Assembly: GCF_021347895.1 (NCBI RefSeq)
Contig: NC_067130.1
Coordinates: 27,549,817 to 27,613,816, forward strand
Length of the DNA stretch: 64,000 nucleotides
Direction of reading: 5' to 3'
From: Acanthochromis polyacanthus
Lineage: Eukaryota > Chordata > Actinopteri > Pomacentridae
In this document: positions 1 through 11,118 of the stretch, piece after piece
Layout: each line of letters opens with the position of its first letter
Numbering within the stretch: the stretch's first letter is position 1
Position numbers and translations under genes: made by a program
Notes under the pieces: model-generated
The model's input: only the letters and a program-made list of their open reading frames with translations
Told to the model about the DNA's origin: nothing
Database searches by the model: none

Positions 1-1538
1 GCAGTCTTGTGCACAGAGTTGCAGCATCTTTTTCATTGAGATTTTGAAAAATGCACTTCTGCTCAGGCCACGGCAACTGGCATCGTTTTAGTCTAATAAT
101 GAGGCTTTAAAAGAGTCCGTTTTTCTGCACCTAAATGCACACAAAAGCTTCAGAAAAAAGCCACCAAGTTGACCCTCAGTGATAAACTGAGCGATTTTAC
201 TTTCTATTTTCAACATAAAGGCTGATTTTACATGTATCCTTGCACAAAACTGACCCTAGATTCTGCTGATTATATCTGAAAACAGTTTGCATTCCTGCTT
301 TTAAGGCAAAAGGTTAAGTGGGCTCCATTTTCCTTTTCTCTGCTGCTATAATGTGTGTTCAAAATCTCCCTTCACAAGACTGACACAGCTTCAATTCACT
401 GGAAAAATACATAAAGCCCTCAGAAACAAAAGGGAAAAAGATTAAAGCCTATTACTTCAAAGCAAAACTCCTACAACTTCTTGCATTAGAACATGTTTGC
501 TTTCTTTTCCCTCCACTATCTGCTTCAACCTTGTATAATCTTCTGGTATTAGATATGCTATTTTAACTCACGTGGGCTAATTGGCAAGAGCAGCAGACGG
601 CTCAAATACTCTACTGCTGCTTTCATGTCAGATCAAATTTTCTGCAAATACGATCTGCAGACTGAGGAGAGAGAGAAAAAAAAAAACATTGAAGCAAACC
701 TCCTACTGATAATTACAAATATGATACATGCAGCTTGGTTATCTCCCACATGGTGACAGGAATTTAGGAGGCAGAAACCAAAGCAGGGGACGCGGCAAAG
801 TTGGCACTAAAAGCTGCAAAACATCGTTGGGCAAATTTAAACGCACACAAAAAAGCGTTGAGGCCAAAAAAGCAACAGCATAGTGGAAAACTGGCAGTGG
901 GACAGTAAAATGTCAGGATAGCTGCTCAATTACAGCTATTTAAAGGCGAGATTAGCTGCAGCGTGGGTGTTTTAATTGCTGCTTCAGTTGAAATTTTGTA
1001 GTGTTGAGTCTCTAAATGTGTGTCAAAAGTAAGGCTGGGTATCATCTGCAATGTATAAGAGGTGCTGACATGTCCTCATGCTACCGACTACCAATAATCA
1101 TCATGTACCCAAAGCTGGCACTGAATATCTAGTCAGATTTAATTGTTTTATTATCCTCTGATCTAACAGATCCTAGTAAATCATTTTTGAGGCATTTTTC
1201 TTGTGCTGTTTACGTTCAGGCAGCACTAACATTTAATTGTTCCACATGAAACTGGAAAAATGTTTTTCTCAGTAGAGCACATTTATGTACGAAAGTAATT
1301 TAGGTTTTAAACCCACTAAACCAGGTTTTGTATATGCAGTAGCATCAAAATAATTCAGGAAATGTATCTATGTAAGTTAAAGGAGTACGAGCATCTGTAT
1401 ACTGGAGACATACAAACTTTTATAACTATCTTTGGCTATACTGTATTTGTGTAAGTGATAACACAATCTTCATGGAGGCCACAGTGAAAGTTATGCAATC
1501 TGATTCAAAAAAATGACATTTGAGAAAAGACATGAACT
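1..1538. other. tmem230 intron or flank, no gene seen
   Basis: I see no coding region, RNA gene or clear repeat here. I looked on the minus strand for the last tmem230 exon, which should encode the second membrane segment and the acidic C-terminus, and did not find it. This stretch is therefore most likely part of the tmem230 intron after the 3538-3660 exon, with the terminal exon left of the window. Confidence 0.5.
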
Positions 1539-1860
1539 AACGTTCAAAAGTTTGGGGTCACCCAGACAATTTCATGTTTTCCATGAAAACACACTTTAAT
1601 TCATGTGCTAACATAACTGCACAACAGTTTTCTAATCATCAATGAGCCTTTCAACACCATTAGCTAACACAATGTAGCATTAGAACACAGGAGTGATGGT
1701 TGCTGGAAATGTTCCTCTGTACCCCTATTCAGATATTCCATTAAAAACCAGTCTTTTCCAGCTACAATAGCCATTTACCACATTTTCATTGGAAAAAAAC
1801 TGCTTTTCTTTCAAAAATAAGGACATTTCTTTGTGACCCCAAGTGAACAGTAGTGCATAT
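1539..1860. mobile_element. MITE-like element with GGGGTCAC terminal repeats
   Basis: The block opens with CAAAAGTTTGGGGTCAC and closes with GTGACCCCAAGTGAAC, an imperfect inverted pair about 300 bp apart. There is no coding capacity. A second copy of the same family lies at 26661-26957 with the ends better preserved. Both copies share internal text such as the run around the AGAAATGTCC/GGACATTTCT motif. It is a short non-autonomous DNA transposon of a type common in teleosts; I do not assign a superfamily. Confidence 0.6.
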
Positions 1861-3530
1861 TCTCTTTGTTGCAGAGAGATTCAGATTGACATCACACTGA
1901 TATCTGTTTGGTAAATATAAAGCTACAGCTGATGAGCTAAGCTAACAACAAAGGCTGCAGAAACATCTAGTTATGTTTTTAGTTTTGATCAATTTTAGCT
2001 TTTCTTTTGACTGAACAAAGGACATATAGCATGCTAGTGAGTTTCTGACATGCACTGCTTCCTATTCTAATGTGCAACTAGCTGTGACAGCAACCTTACA
2101 AGATCGGACGCAGTAAACGTTCATGTCACTTGTAATGCGACACGTTTGAACTGCATGCAGTCATATTATCGGAGATGCACGACTGACATATTTTGAGTTG
2201 TGTGAAGTGATTGAGCTAAGTGTTTCTCCACATTTCAGCACCAATGTTGCTCCAAAAACATCACAGAGGGCAACAGGTTAAATGTCAAAATCATTAAACA
2301 ATCTCACACCTAGTACAAAGTGAAACCTCTATGAAAGTAAAGTCAGAGTTGACAGGTTGAATTAACAAGACTGTTAAGGACTATAATCCAGACTTTGCTA
2401 ACAGTTAACAGGAGCTGACTTTTAGTTTGTTGCTTCTGGTGTTTTGTAGTATTGTTTCATCTAGGTTATTTAAATACTTGGAGCATCATGTAGCAGCAAG
2501 ATCCAGATGAGCACCTATAAAGACAGCTAATTGTACACATTTATGCATGAAACAGCACTAAATTCCTAATTAGTTCTAAATTAAACTGACACAAAGACGG
2601 GATCAATTAGCATCTGACAGCAGGTCATACGGGTTACTTTTCTTCACCTCAGATTGGTTTACTGCCACATAGAGTCAGTTTGTAAGCTGCAGATAAAGAG
2701 TATAGCTTTAGTCTTTAGTTTATTAGTGCATTAGTATCACTTGTACGTACTGTTGAATCTCACATGTTTGACAAACATCACGCACATACTTTGGGTCCCT
2801 ATAACGGTCATTTATGGCTGAACATTCACGTAAAAGTGAATGACAGAATGCTGTCACGTTAACAGACTGATGAAGCAAGCAATGCTGCATGTCTTATATC
2901 TGACAACTATGTGTTCTGGCAGGCAGACTTTGCCACTTCTCTGCTCAGTATCCTCTTTTCTAACCTAAGCTATGCTAACCAGCTGCAGCTTCACATTTAA
3001 TATACAGCCATGGAAAATGGCATCAACCTTCACATTTAGCAGACATGAAAGGAAAGAAGCTTATTTCACAGACGACAATGACTATTCTTTCAGCATCCAC
3101 ATGCATTAGAGCTGCAGGCCGTCAGAGGTATTTGGAGTCACATTCTGAACCCGAAAAGACAAAACATAAACACAAAGCTCCTCCGGTCCGTATACAGGAG
3201 CAACATGCACGGAGATATATCTTCTAAACAGGATTTACATTGAGAACAGACAGGAGGCAGGCAGCTTAGACAAAAGCAGTTCTGTCACAAATAAATTTCA
3301 GGAGACTTATATTCTGGAAACAAGCCTGGCAGGGTATTTACTGTCACTTCTAAGGAACCAAAATATTATGGGGAGAAAGTGACATGCTTAACAATGAGCT
3401 TTCTGGCAACAGAAGAAGGGAAAATATTTTAGTCTATATGCTGGAGACACATTACAGCTGCACTTTCTCTTCAGCCAAGAAAAAAAACATGTGGACATGA
3501 GACTCATTTATGTAACTTTCCAGTGCATTT
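1861..3530. other. intronic sequence, nothing recognised
   Basis: AT-rich sequence without convincing open frames or recognised repeats. A 60-codon open frame around 3045-3227 has no coding character or splice context that I can support. Confidence 0.4.
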
Positions 3531-3537
3531 AACTCAC

Positions 3538-3660
3538 CGCAACCTCTATGGTTCCTGACAGAAGAAGGGCCCCAAAGATGATCAGCAAGGAGCCAATCAG
3601 AAACAGGAATATTGCCAGGGCGATTGCCTTATATGGGACCCTTGGTGGGCTTTTCTTGAA
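3538..3660 (-). CDS. tmem230: tmem230 coding exon (first membrane segment), partial gene
   Basis: TMEM230 is a small two-pass membrane protein of endosomal, Golgi and synaptic vesicles, linked to vesicle trafficking. This minus-strand exon encodes 41 residues starting [15 protein letters not shown], followed by a hydrophobic helix containing [17 protein letters not shown]. That closely matches the family's first membrane segment. It is bounded by an acceptor (pyrimidine tract and ACTTTACAG, intron side 3661-3668) and a donor GTGAGTT read from 3537 down. Both junctions are phase 0, so it joins cleanly to the exon at 5727-5828. The next exon, which should carry the second membrane helix and a DDIPDFDD-like tail, was not found between 1 and 3537. 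The gene is therefore incomplete in this window, not truncated by mutation as far as I can see. Confidence 0.93.
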
Positions 3661-3949
3661 CTGTAAAGTGTTAAATTGTTGGACAAAACACAGAGCATTT
3701 AGTTTTCTGAGATGGTTTATGTTCAAAACAATAGTAGCCACAGTGCAGCGTAGGGATTATGTTCAGAGAGTAACAATAAAAACAGGGTTATCCCATTTCA
3801 TATCATCAAGGGCCTTCTGCTCAACCATCTGTGATGTGCTTAATACCTTTTTAATCATAAATTGTGGATATTTAGAGGGTGTCTGTGAAACTTTAGAATG
3901 ACATACCAAGGAGTTTCCAAGATAATTCTTTTAAAAATTGCCCAAGAAT

Positions 3950-4312
3950 CCATTTTGACCCTATCCGCTTTATCCTCACTAGGGTCACAGGGGGGCTGGA
4001 GTCTATCCCAGCTGACTTTGGGCAAAGGCAGGGGACACCCTGGACAGATCACCAGTCTATCACAGAGCTACATATACAGACAAACAACCACACTCACATT
4101 CAGACCTATGTCCAATTTAGAATTACCAATTAACCTCAGCATGTTTTTGGACTGTAGGAGGAAGCTGGAAAACCTGGAGAAGACCCATGCACACACAGGG
4201 AGAACATGCAAACTCCATGCAGAAAGATCCCAGGAAGGCTGGGACGCAAACCGGGGATCTTCTAGCTGCAAGGCTAAAGTGCTAACCACTACTCCACTGT
4301 GCAGCCCTGGTA
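3950..4312. repeat. dispersed repeat, copy 1 of 3
   Basis: This is one of three roughly 350-bp copies, all in the same orientation (others at 9075-9413 and 13145-13508). Shared landmarks are CTATCCCAGCTGACTT, AACATGCAAACTCCATGCAG and an ending of GTGCTAACCACT...CACTGT.CAGC. It is a very common teleost interspersed repeat whose class I do not assign. Spurious open frames on both strands come from this repeat. It lies in the tmem230 intron. Confidence 0.75.
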
Positions 4313-4439
4313 TGAAAACTTCTGACTAGAAACATGTACATGTTTAGTCATGGTTATATTATGTAATATTTTCCTAATTCAGTAATAATTAGCAGAGAAA
4401 ATACACAAAACTACATGACAAGTTTCCTCCAAAACAAGA

Positions 4440-4670
4440 ACTATGCCAACAAAGTAGGGCTTCTCCAAATAGCAATTTCTGGGCTCCGGATATTCGGGCC
4501 CAATTTATGACGAATATCAGAATATTCGGCTTGTCAATGGTGGTGGCGGCACGAGGGTGGTGGTGGTGGTGGCTGGTTGGGAAGTATTCCAAATGTTCAG
4601 ATCTCAAAAGGAATATTCGGATATCACCACAACGACCAAATACTCTGATATCTGGGGGGGGGGGGGCACT
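4440..4670. repeat. GAATATTCGG-rich transposon-like fragment
   Basis: The motif GAATATTCGG and variants recur in both orientations around a GGT-rich block and a run of G at 4652-4664. The layout resembles subterminal repeats of a hAT-like non-autonomous element, but I could not define termini or a target duplication. Confidence 0.3.
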
Positions 4671-5325
4671 AGCACTATTTATATTTTTGTGGCACAACTT
4701 GTCTTGCCCATTTAATAAGGTATGCAAAATCAACAAAAGCAACTTTTTTAAAAAAGATTTGTGACCCAGTATTTCACAAATGTTATATTTAGAACTATTT
4801 CACACATATTAAAAAGTATTCTATACATTTTGCTTCAAATACTTGTTGTATGTAGTTATATACAGTTCATAAAACACCTCCTGACTTCTGCATGACAATA
4901 TTTTTTTTGTTATTTTGTGTTAAAAGACAAGACTACATAACGGCATCAATTTTTTTTTTTACATATTTCAACTTAATCATAACTAGAGATTATTTGATCT
5001 ACTTGACCAATATTGCAGATTCTAAATCAATGACATGATGAGAAATAACAGTGAAATTTCCAGGCTTTTACCTTTAATAGTTCCTACAGTCAAAAGTCAA
5101 TGCACAAAAACAAAACTTCTGAAAGCGGGCAATTGAAAATATATATACATTTGTTTAATGCTCAAAAAAGTTCAGACAAATTCAAGTTTTTTGAGCAGAA
5201 ATAGTTTGAAAACTTTGACCATTTAGATAATTCTTCAATCGTATCAAAATAGATTCTCTACTAAAGCAGCACAGAAAGAGAAAAAACAGCCATGTGGTTC
5301 ATTCTTTTTCTGGCAGCTAAACAAG

Positions 5326-5612
5326 CACAGTGCTGTGTAAAAGTTTTTGACCCCAAATTCACCCTGCAACTCTCTCTGGACCCACAGAACATTAATCTAG
5401 TCACCATGCAGTCAGTCTGTGGTTACATGAAGACCTTAAAAACTGAGGTGAACCGCTGCTGTTTTAAATGCAAAAGGTAAGCACACTACATATTGAATTT
5501 TTCTCTATTCACTGCACTTTGTATGAAAATAGCTGATAAGTAAAAAATATTCACAGCATTAGTTCCAAAAAGTAACCCCACATTACCTGAGAACTTTTGC
5601 ACGGCACCGTTT
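5326..5612. mobile_element. short Tc1-like deletion derivative
   Basis: The left end CAGTGCTGTGTAAAAGTTTT is inverted at the right end as AACTTTTGCACGGCACCG, giving an element of about 285 bp. The terminal sequence is of the kind seen in fish Tc1/mariner relatives. The internal 62-codon open frame (5292-5480) begins outside the element and is not a credible gene. It sits in the tmem230 intron just 3' of the second coding exon. Confidence 0.5.
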
Positions 5613-5726
5613 AATTAAAGCAGCCTTCAACACTCCTGCAGGAAGTTATTAGTCGGGATGTATCTCAGATTAATTAGCCTGCAGTCGGACTAATTACCAG
5701 CGTGCCAACAATCCCTGTTTTCTCAC

Positions 5727-5828
5727 CTGTAAGTCTATGTAACCGTCATCATCAGCAGCCAGCCGTGAATATTTGACCTTGTTGTTGGATATTCCAGCAG
5801 CCAGCATGTTGCCTCTACTTGCCTTCAT
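5727..5828 (-). CDS. tmem230: tmem230 first coding exon (N-terminus)
   Basis: This exon encodes 34 residues beginning [20 protein letters not shown] and ending DDDGYIDLQ. The KVKYSRL...DDGYIDLQ block is the signature cytosolic N-terminus of TMEM230, and the length is within a residue or two of the mammalian exon. The donor is CAG|GTGAGA read from 5726 down, phase 0. Upstream (higher coordinates) is a long polypyrimidine tract (a run of A on the plus strand from 5852) and an AG acceptor at 5846-5845. About 16 untranslated bases therefore precede the ATG at 5828-5826, and the rest of the 5' UTR must come from a distant exon. I chose this ATG because the next in-frame one (residue 8) would shorten the conserved N-terminus. 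Confidence 0.92.
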
Positions 5829-5844
5829 TATGGCACCGGAGCTC

Positions 5845-8489
5845 CTTGAACAAAAAAAAAAAAAAAAAAGAAGTGAGGAGAGGTAATCATCCAAAAAAAA
5901 GCTTTGCAATTATCTGGCATTTTTCAACTGGAGGTTTTAAGGAAGAGCACCGATCAACCACAACTATATAACCACTGATAGCCGAAGCGAGAAACATTAA
6001 TCATCTACTTAAAGTGCAAAGTTCTGCGGGGAAATTTTGCATTCTGGCATTTTTGTGGATGTTACATGTCTTCCTACACAATATTTTATAAGTTGCATTA
6101 ATGCTGTGGCTGATTAACTATATGATGTTTTGAGTTCAGCCCCTTTTTTGACATTGCAACCTCACAAAACTAGTTTATTTAGCGAGTCTGGCTGATGAAT
6201 GTGCACTGATAGGACCGCCTATCTGCAAAACTTGGCTCTGACAGTTGCAGATGTGCATTACATGAATTCATTACATACCCGAGATGAATCATTGCATATT
6301 TAAAGTTATTTTTACATAAGACATATTTATCTGTAAAATATGAGCACAATATGGTTGCTGATTCCACTGTGGCATTATTGATGCACCACACTGACGCTAA
6401 CTGCTGCTCTCTGGAAAGCATGCTGTCTCTGTTTTGCTAGCAAGCGTGGAGGGGGTGATTAACGCCACCACAATCAGGAAATTTTAGTCGATGATTAATT
6501 GCCACACAAACAATTAACAATTTAAACTGTTCTTTTGAATTTGCTGATCATTTTATGTCTCTGTTAGGTTTAGATTAGTGGCATTAGCGCCTGTTGCTAC
6601 CAACTTATTTTACTGAAAATCCAACAAATTGTCTTCCTTATGTTATTGGGTTTTCTCCTCATGATTTAATTTGGCTGGAAACCAAAATAAGTGGAGTTGT
6701 GGTGCTCTGTTTTTCAACATAATCCATGCTGATAATGTCAATAGATGCTCATCAAAATGCAGACGGTTGAATATTAGAAGTTCAGCCTCTCGAGAAATGC
6801 AGTTGGTGCTATTAAATCATAGCAAAGGGGGAAGAAATAGAGATTGATTGAAACATGGCACTGCTAATATACAGGGGAATGGAAAAAAGTATGGAAAATG
6901 ATTAAGTAGTTATGTAATAATTGTGACAAGCCTATGAACGACGTTGTCCAATTAATCATAGTTTTAATTTTCTAAAACTACCATTAATATATCAGAATCT
7001 TATTTTTTAATCTGTCAAACTTTAGACTGAAGATCACAAATAAGAAGCTGCTAAACTGTAAAATCAACACGACGGATAAGAAACACTTTGCCAAACACAG
7101 TAAGTCCCCTTATCCTTATCACCGGGCTGGAGCGAGATTTGAAAGCAAAAATCGACACATTTACTCCTGTCTAATTAAAACCGCAAATTAGAGAGTGAAT
7201 AACAGAGTCTGGTCTTTGCACAGGGACTTCAAAGGTAGAAAAGGTTAAAGAGAGCCATTTGCTTTTGATTGAACTAGTGAAATAAACACCTGATAAAGGA
7301 AGGAACATTTTTACTTCCATGCTCATATCTAAGTGTTTCTGCTCATTGATTTATAACGCTGTGAGACACAGAGGCCCGATGCATCCAGAAATATTAAAAG
7401 ACAGCAACCGGAGTACAGTGTAATCAATAACTGAGAATCTACTGTCACATTGTCTAACAATGTGCATGCTGTGAGCAAAACCAAGTTTTGAAAAACCTTT
7501 GAAAAGGCAACCCGAGTAAGAAGACTGAGAGGTGATTTAGCAGAATACACTCAGTCCATGTTTTCATTTCCACTGTGTCACTTCTGCTTGTGACTCAGAG
7601 GAACAGAGAGTTTAAGCCAACATTCGACACAACTTTCCAGTTAATATTCATTCGGGGGCCAAGGTCGCCGCTTGGCTCTGTTTAAAGCGTTCATTAGTGA
7701 AATGAGACGTCTGCAGAGAGGCTTGGGGAACCTCTGATTCTCCTGTTTTTCTACAGAATGTGTTCTTTTTTTTGTTGTTGTCACAAACGCTGCCTATAAC
7801 AAAGACTCGGTGAATCATTTGCTTCTTAAGATCTGCTTCCAGCGACAAATCACTTCAAATGAAGTTTCTATAGAGAGGAATTTATACCAATCTCCTGATG
7901 CAGCATCCGCACAGACACAGAAAGAATGAAAGCACCAATCTGCCCTGCAGGGACCGAAAGAAGTATGACTACACATGCGATCTGATTTCCCATGATCTTC
8001 CTTAAGGCCTAAGTTGTGTTTATGTTTGAGACTTTGTGTGTCCTTGCACTCGCACTAACCCGAACCCCCTCCCTCTGAAAAAACTAAATCCGTGAATAAA
8101 AGCTGTTGTTATTGCTTTAACAGTGTGGAGGAGCTTTCAGAAACATGCTCTTATTTTTGTTGACAGCTGTCACGTCAACTTGCTGAAAAGCCTCAGTGGA
8201 AAGGAAAGCTCCAGGTTGCAGTTATTGTGAGTATTTTCCGCAGCGGGGGGAAGTTGTGGATTTAGCTGAAATGGAGATAATTGTTTTATGTGAAGACAAT
8301 TCCTGGATGTCACCTTCTAACATCTAAGAAAAACATATGAGGCTTTGCATTTGTGATGAATGTGGGAGTATTTATTAGTATTCATGCAAACTGGTTTCAG
8401 AGGGGGAGACAGAACCTTTAGTGAAAAAAACACATTCAGATTTAGATTGTTTGATGACCTATTGATTTTTTGTTTGCTTGTTTTGTTGC
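5845..8489. other. tmem230 5' intron, nothing recognised
   Basis: This is sequence between the acceptor at 5845 and the probable first exon near 10.2 kb. I see no coding exon and no recognised transposon in this part. Short open frames lack coding character. Confidence 0.4.
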
Positions 8490-9710
8490 AGGATTCTACA
8501 CTGAAACGCTTCCATGAAAGTTTAAAAGATCATTTTAGATGAATAAAACAACATGCAAGTTAAAAAATTGAACTGAAAAAATATCTAAGATTTGTTGCTT
8601 TTCTTAAGGAGGGTTGTAATGAAGCAAACTGGATTCATGATGCAGTATTTATTGGCTGTTCTAGTTCCCTAAAAGACTACACTAAAACTATACTGTAGTT
8701 CAGAGGACGGTTTGAAGCAGCATTTTAGACGGATAAAAGAACATAAAAGTTACAAAAAATTAAACTTAACAAAAGATTAGAAATTTTCTGTATTTCTAAG
8801 GACAGCTGTAATGAGGTAAAATGGATTTATAATGCAATTTTTTTTTAATTGACTAGTCTGGTTCCCTAAAGCACCAAAAGACTACATTACAACTGTATCA
8901 AGGAAGTTCAGGGGATGATTTAAAGCATTTCAGACAAATATAATAATATGTAAGTTATATAAAAGAAAGCTTCAGGAAAGCCCGAGATTTTTAGCTTTTC
9001 TGGAGGAGGATTGTCATGAGGTAGACTGTATTTACAATGCAATATTTCAATAATTTGGGCTATTTTGATCTATTTACCACTAAATCCTCATTAGGGTCGC
9101 ACAGGGGCTGTAGCCTATCCCAGCTGACTTGGGGCGAGGGCAGGGGACAGGTCGCCAGTCTGTCGCAGGGCCACATATACAGACAAAAAAAAAAAAAATC
9201 ATACTCATATTCACACCTCCAGGCAACTTAGAATAATCGCTAACCTCAACATATTTTTGGATCGTGGGAGGAAGCCGGAGTACCTGGAGAAAACCCACGC
9301 ATGCACAGGGAGAACATGCAAACTGCATGCAGAAAGATCCTGGGAAGAACAGGATGCAGACGGATCTTCTACCTGCAAGGCGAAAGTGCTAACCACCATG
9401 CACTGTGCAGCCCTAGCATTATTATTTCTAGTATAATATATAGCTTTTATTTACTGTACTACGAGTGCCATCAATATTTTTTATCCTCAGTTATGGGGAT
9501 AAAGTTAGTATTTTAGGTGAAGAATTTCAGGCAAATAAAAGATATACCATTTATAAAGGCAGAATTTAACTAAATATAACATATAGGGGAAATGCTGAGA
9601 TTTTCAGCACAGTATTGGTTATTAAGATTATTATCTCAAGCTGTTCTTTATTGTTCTTTAGTGCTTCTAAGGAGGGTTGTAATGAGGTAGACTAGATTTA
9701 AGACCTTGGC
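8490..9710. repeat. degenerate ~190-bp tandem repeat, four units, interrupted
   Basis: Four imperfect direct units start near 8500, 8700, 8895 and 9515. Each contains a CATTTTAGAC.AATAAAA-like start, then a GAGATTTTC/GATTTGTTGC segment, then AAGGAGGGTTGTAATGAGGTA, then a T-rich tail with CTGGTTCCCTAAA. The array is split between units 3 and 4 by the dispersed repeat at 9075-9413. Divergence between units is substantial, so the duplication is old and older than the insertion. Confidence 0.7.
9075..9413. repeat. dispersed repeat, copy 2 of 3
   Basis: Same family and orientation as 3950-4312 and 13145-13508. It contains an internal A-run (9185-9197) not present in the other copies. It sits inside the third unit of the 190-bp tandem array, so it inserted after that array formed. 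Confidence 0.75.
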
Positions 9711-10183
9711 TATGACGATTCCTGAAAAAGAAATGCTGTTATTCTTTCGAGTGATATTCACAGCTTTACATAATGAACTTTAGTATTGTTTTTTTTTTCA
9801 GAAAGAAAATGATTTGTTTGTCCTCTGCAGAAGGCTAAGCTAGCATTTTGACAATCCTCCACTTATCTATACGATCTGAAATCACTGTTCGTGAGGCTAA
9901 TTCCTGAGAATAAACTATGCATGCACGTTTAAACAGTCATATCTGCACACAACTTGTTTGTTAGTATTAACACACCAGACAACAAGTTAAAATAAAGCTA
10001 TTATCTTCCATTTTAACAGCTACTTTAACCTGCTTTGGTTGCTCGAAGGCAATAAGTTAGCTTGCGTTTACTAATTAGCTGGAGCATTAGCTTCGCAGGA
10101 GTTATGCTATTTAAAGCTACCCAACGTAAACTGACGTACGTATTATTTCTCCACTGTGCTTCTTCTCTTTGTTCGCTTCTTAC

Positions 10184-10330
10184 CTTTACCTGAGGTGTAT
10201 TGAAACACCCCAAATGTCTACTTGTATCTCAAACAGCCGCTCAGCGTTGCCACATCGACATTGTTGTCATTCATTAAAACCTACGTCAACTTCCTTATTT
10301 TGGTCAGCACAGCGCCTGCGCACAGGGATC
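10184..10330 (-). promoter_or_regulatory. tmem230: probable tmem230 promoter and untranslated first exon
   Basis: Read on the minus strand, the segment contains TGCGCAGGCGC (plus strand about 10313-10323), close to the palindromic NRF1 site of TATA-less housekeeping promoters. It also contains a TACGTCA-like CRE half-site near 10283-10289. Downstream on the minus strand a strong donor AAAG|GTAAGAAG falls at 10184/10183, with an alternative CAG|GTAAAG a few bases earlier. No TATA box is evident. This fits a short non-coding exon 1 spliced to the 5844-5727 exon. Transcript evidence is lacking, so the start site is inferred. Confidence 0.55.
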
Positions 10331-10725
10331 TGCTCCTGAGAAAGTTTATTTAAGGCTCCAAGTTGCTCATTTATGATGTAGGCTGGTTAAAATGAGCTAA
10401 TTATCAGTGACGTGAAGAAAAGGAAATCCAGATTTTTTAACTTAGGTGACAATATTAATTCAGCAGTGTTAGAACATTAATTTACAAATTAATTAGAATC
10501 AGCTTTATTGATATATGTACACACACAAGGGCAAAAAATCAATATGAGTGTTAACTTATCATGTACAGCCACTAATATGAGTAAAAGAGAATCAGAAAAT
10601 TGCAAATAGTACAGATTTACACAATTATGATTTCCTTCACCTCTAAATTTACCTCTGTGAGTATGTCCTCCTCCTATAAAAACCTTCACCTCTCCTGTTT
10701 CAATGTATTCTATTGGAGAGGTGAC
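10331..10725. other. intergenic, possible LINE/SINE tail
   Basis: No gene is seen. An AATCAGCTTTATTGATATA segment with TGTACACACACAAGGG near 10496-10532 resembles 3' ends of fish retroelements, but it is too short to classify. Confidence 0.25.
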
Positions 10726-11118
10726 TGACCCTCCTGTTGTGTTTGTTTCTCAGTAACAGCAATGATGTTCCTGGGTCAGTTTGATCCCAATAAACAGTGT
10801 TTATATCTCATTATTAACTCCCTTGCTAACCATATCAATCAATATTTAATGCAGTGTTGTTCTTTACCTCTTATCAATGAGGATAATTCAGTTGTTTACA
10901 TGACATTGATTTTTTATTATTTTATTCTATTCCTTCCTTCCTCTTCTGTTCATATTGGGGTTGGAAATATGTGAAATGTACCATTTTTCATTGATTACAT
11001 TTATTAAGCCAAGCAGAAGAAATTTCATTCTGAAAAAATACTTTTAACAATTGAAAAATAATAATAATTTCTACTTTAAAATGTATCAATTTGACCCAGA
11101 GCATAACAGGAGGGTTAG
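10726..11118. mobile_element. MITE-like element with ACCCTCCTGTT ends
   Basis: The left end GACCCTCCTGTTGTGTTTG is mirrored on the right by CATAACAGGAGGGTTAG. Just inside both ends are GGGTCA...TTTGA motifs. About 390 bp, no coding capacity. The ends resemble those of the element at 49485-50010, which also begins with ACCCTC and carries a GACCC motif, so the two may be related non-autonomous families. Confidence 0.5.

Noticed and set aside
1..3537. Last tmem230 exon
   Set aside because: I searched the minus strand for sequence encoding the second membrane helix and the acidic tail and found nothing convincing, so it was left unannotated.
3898..4329. 143-codon frame
   Set aside because: It lies almost wholly inside the dispersed repeat found three times in the window.
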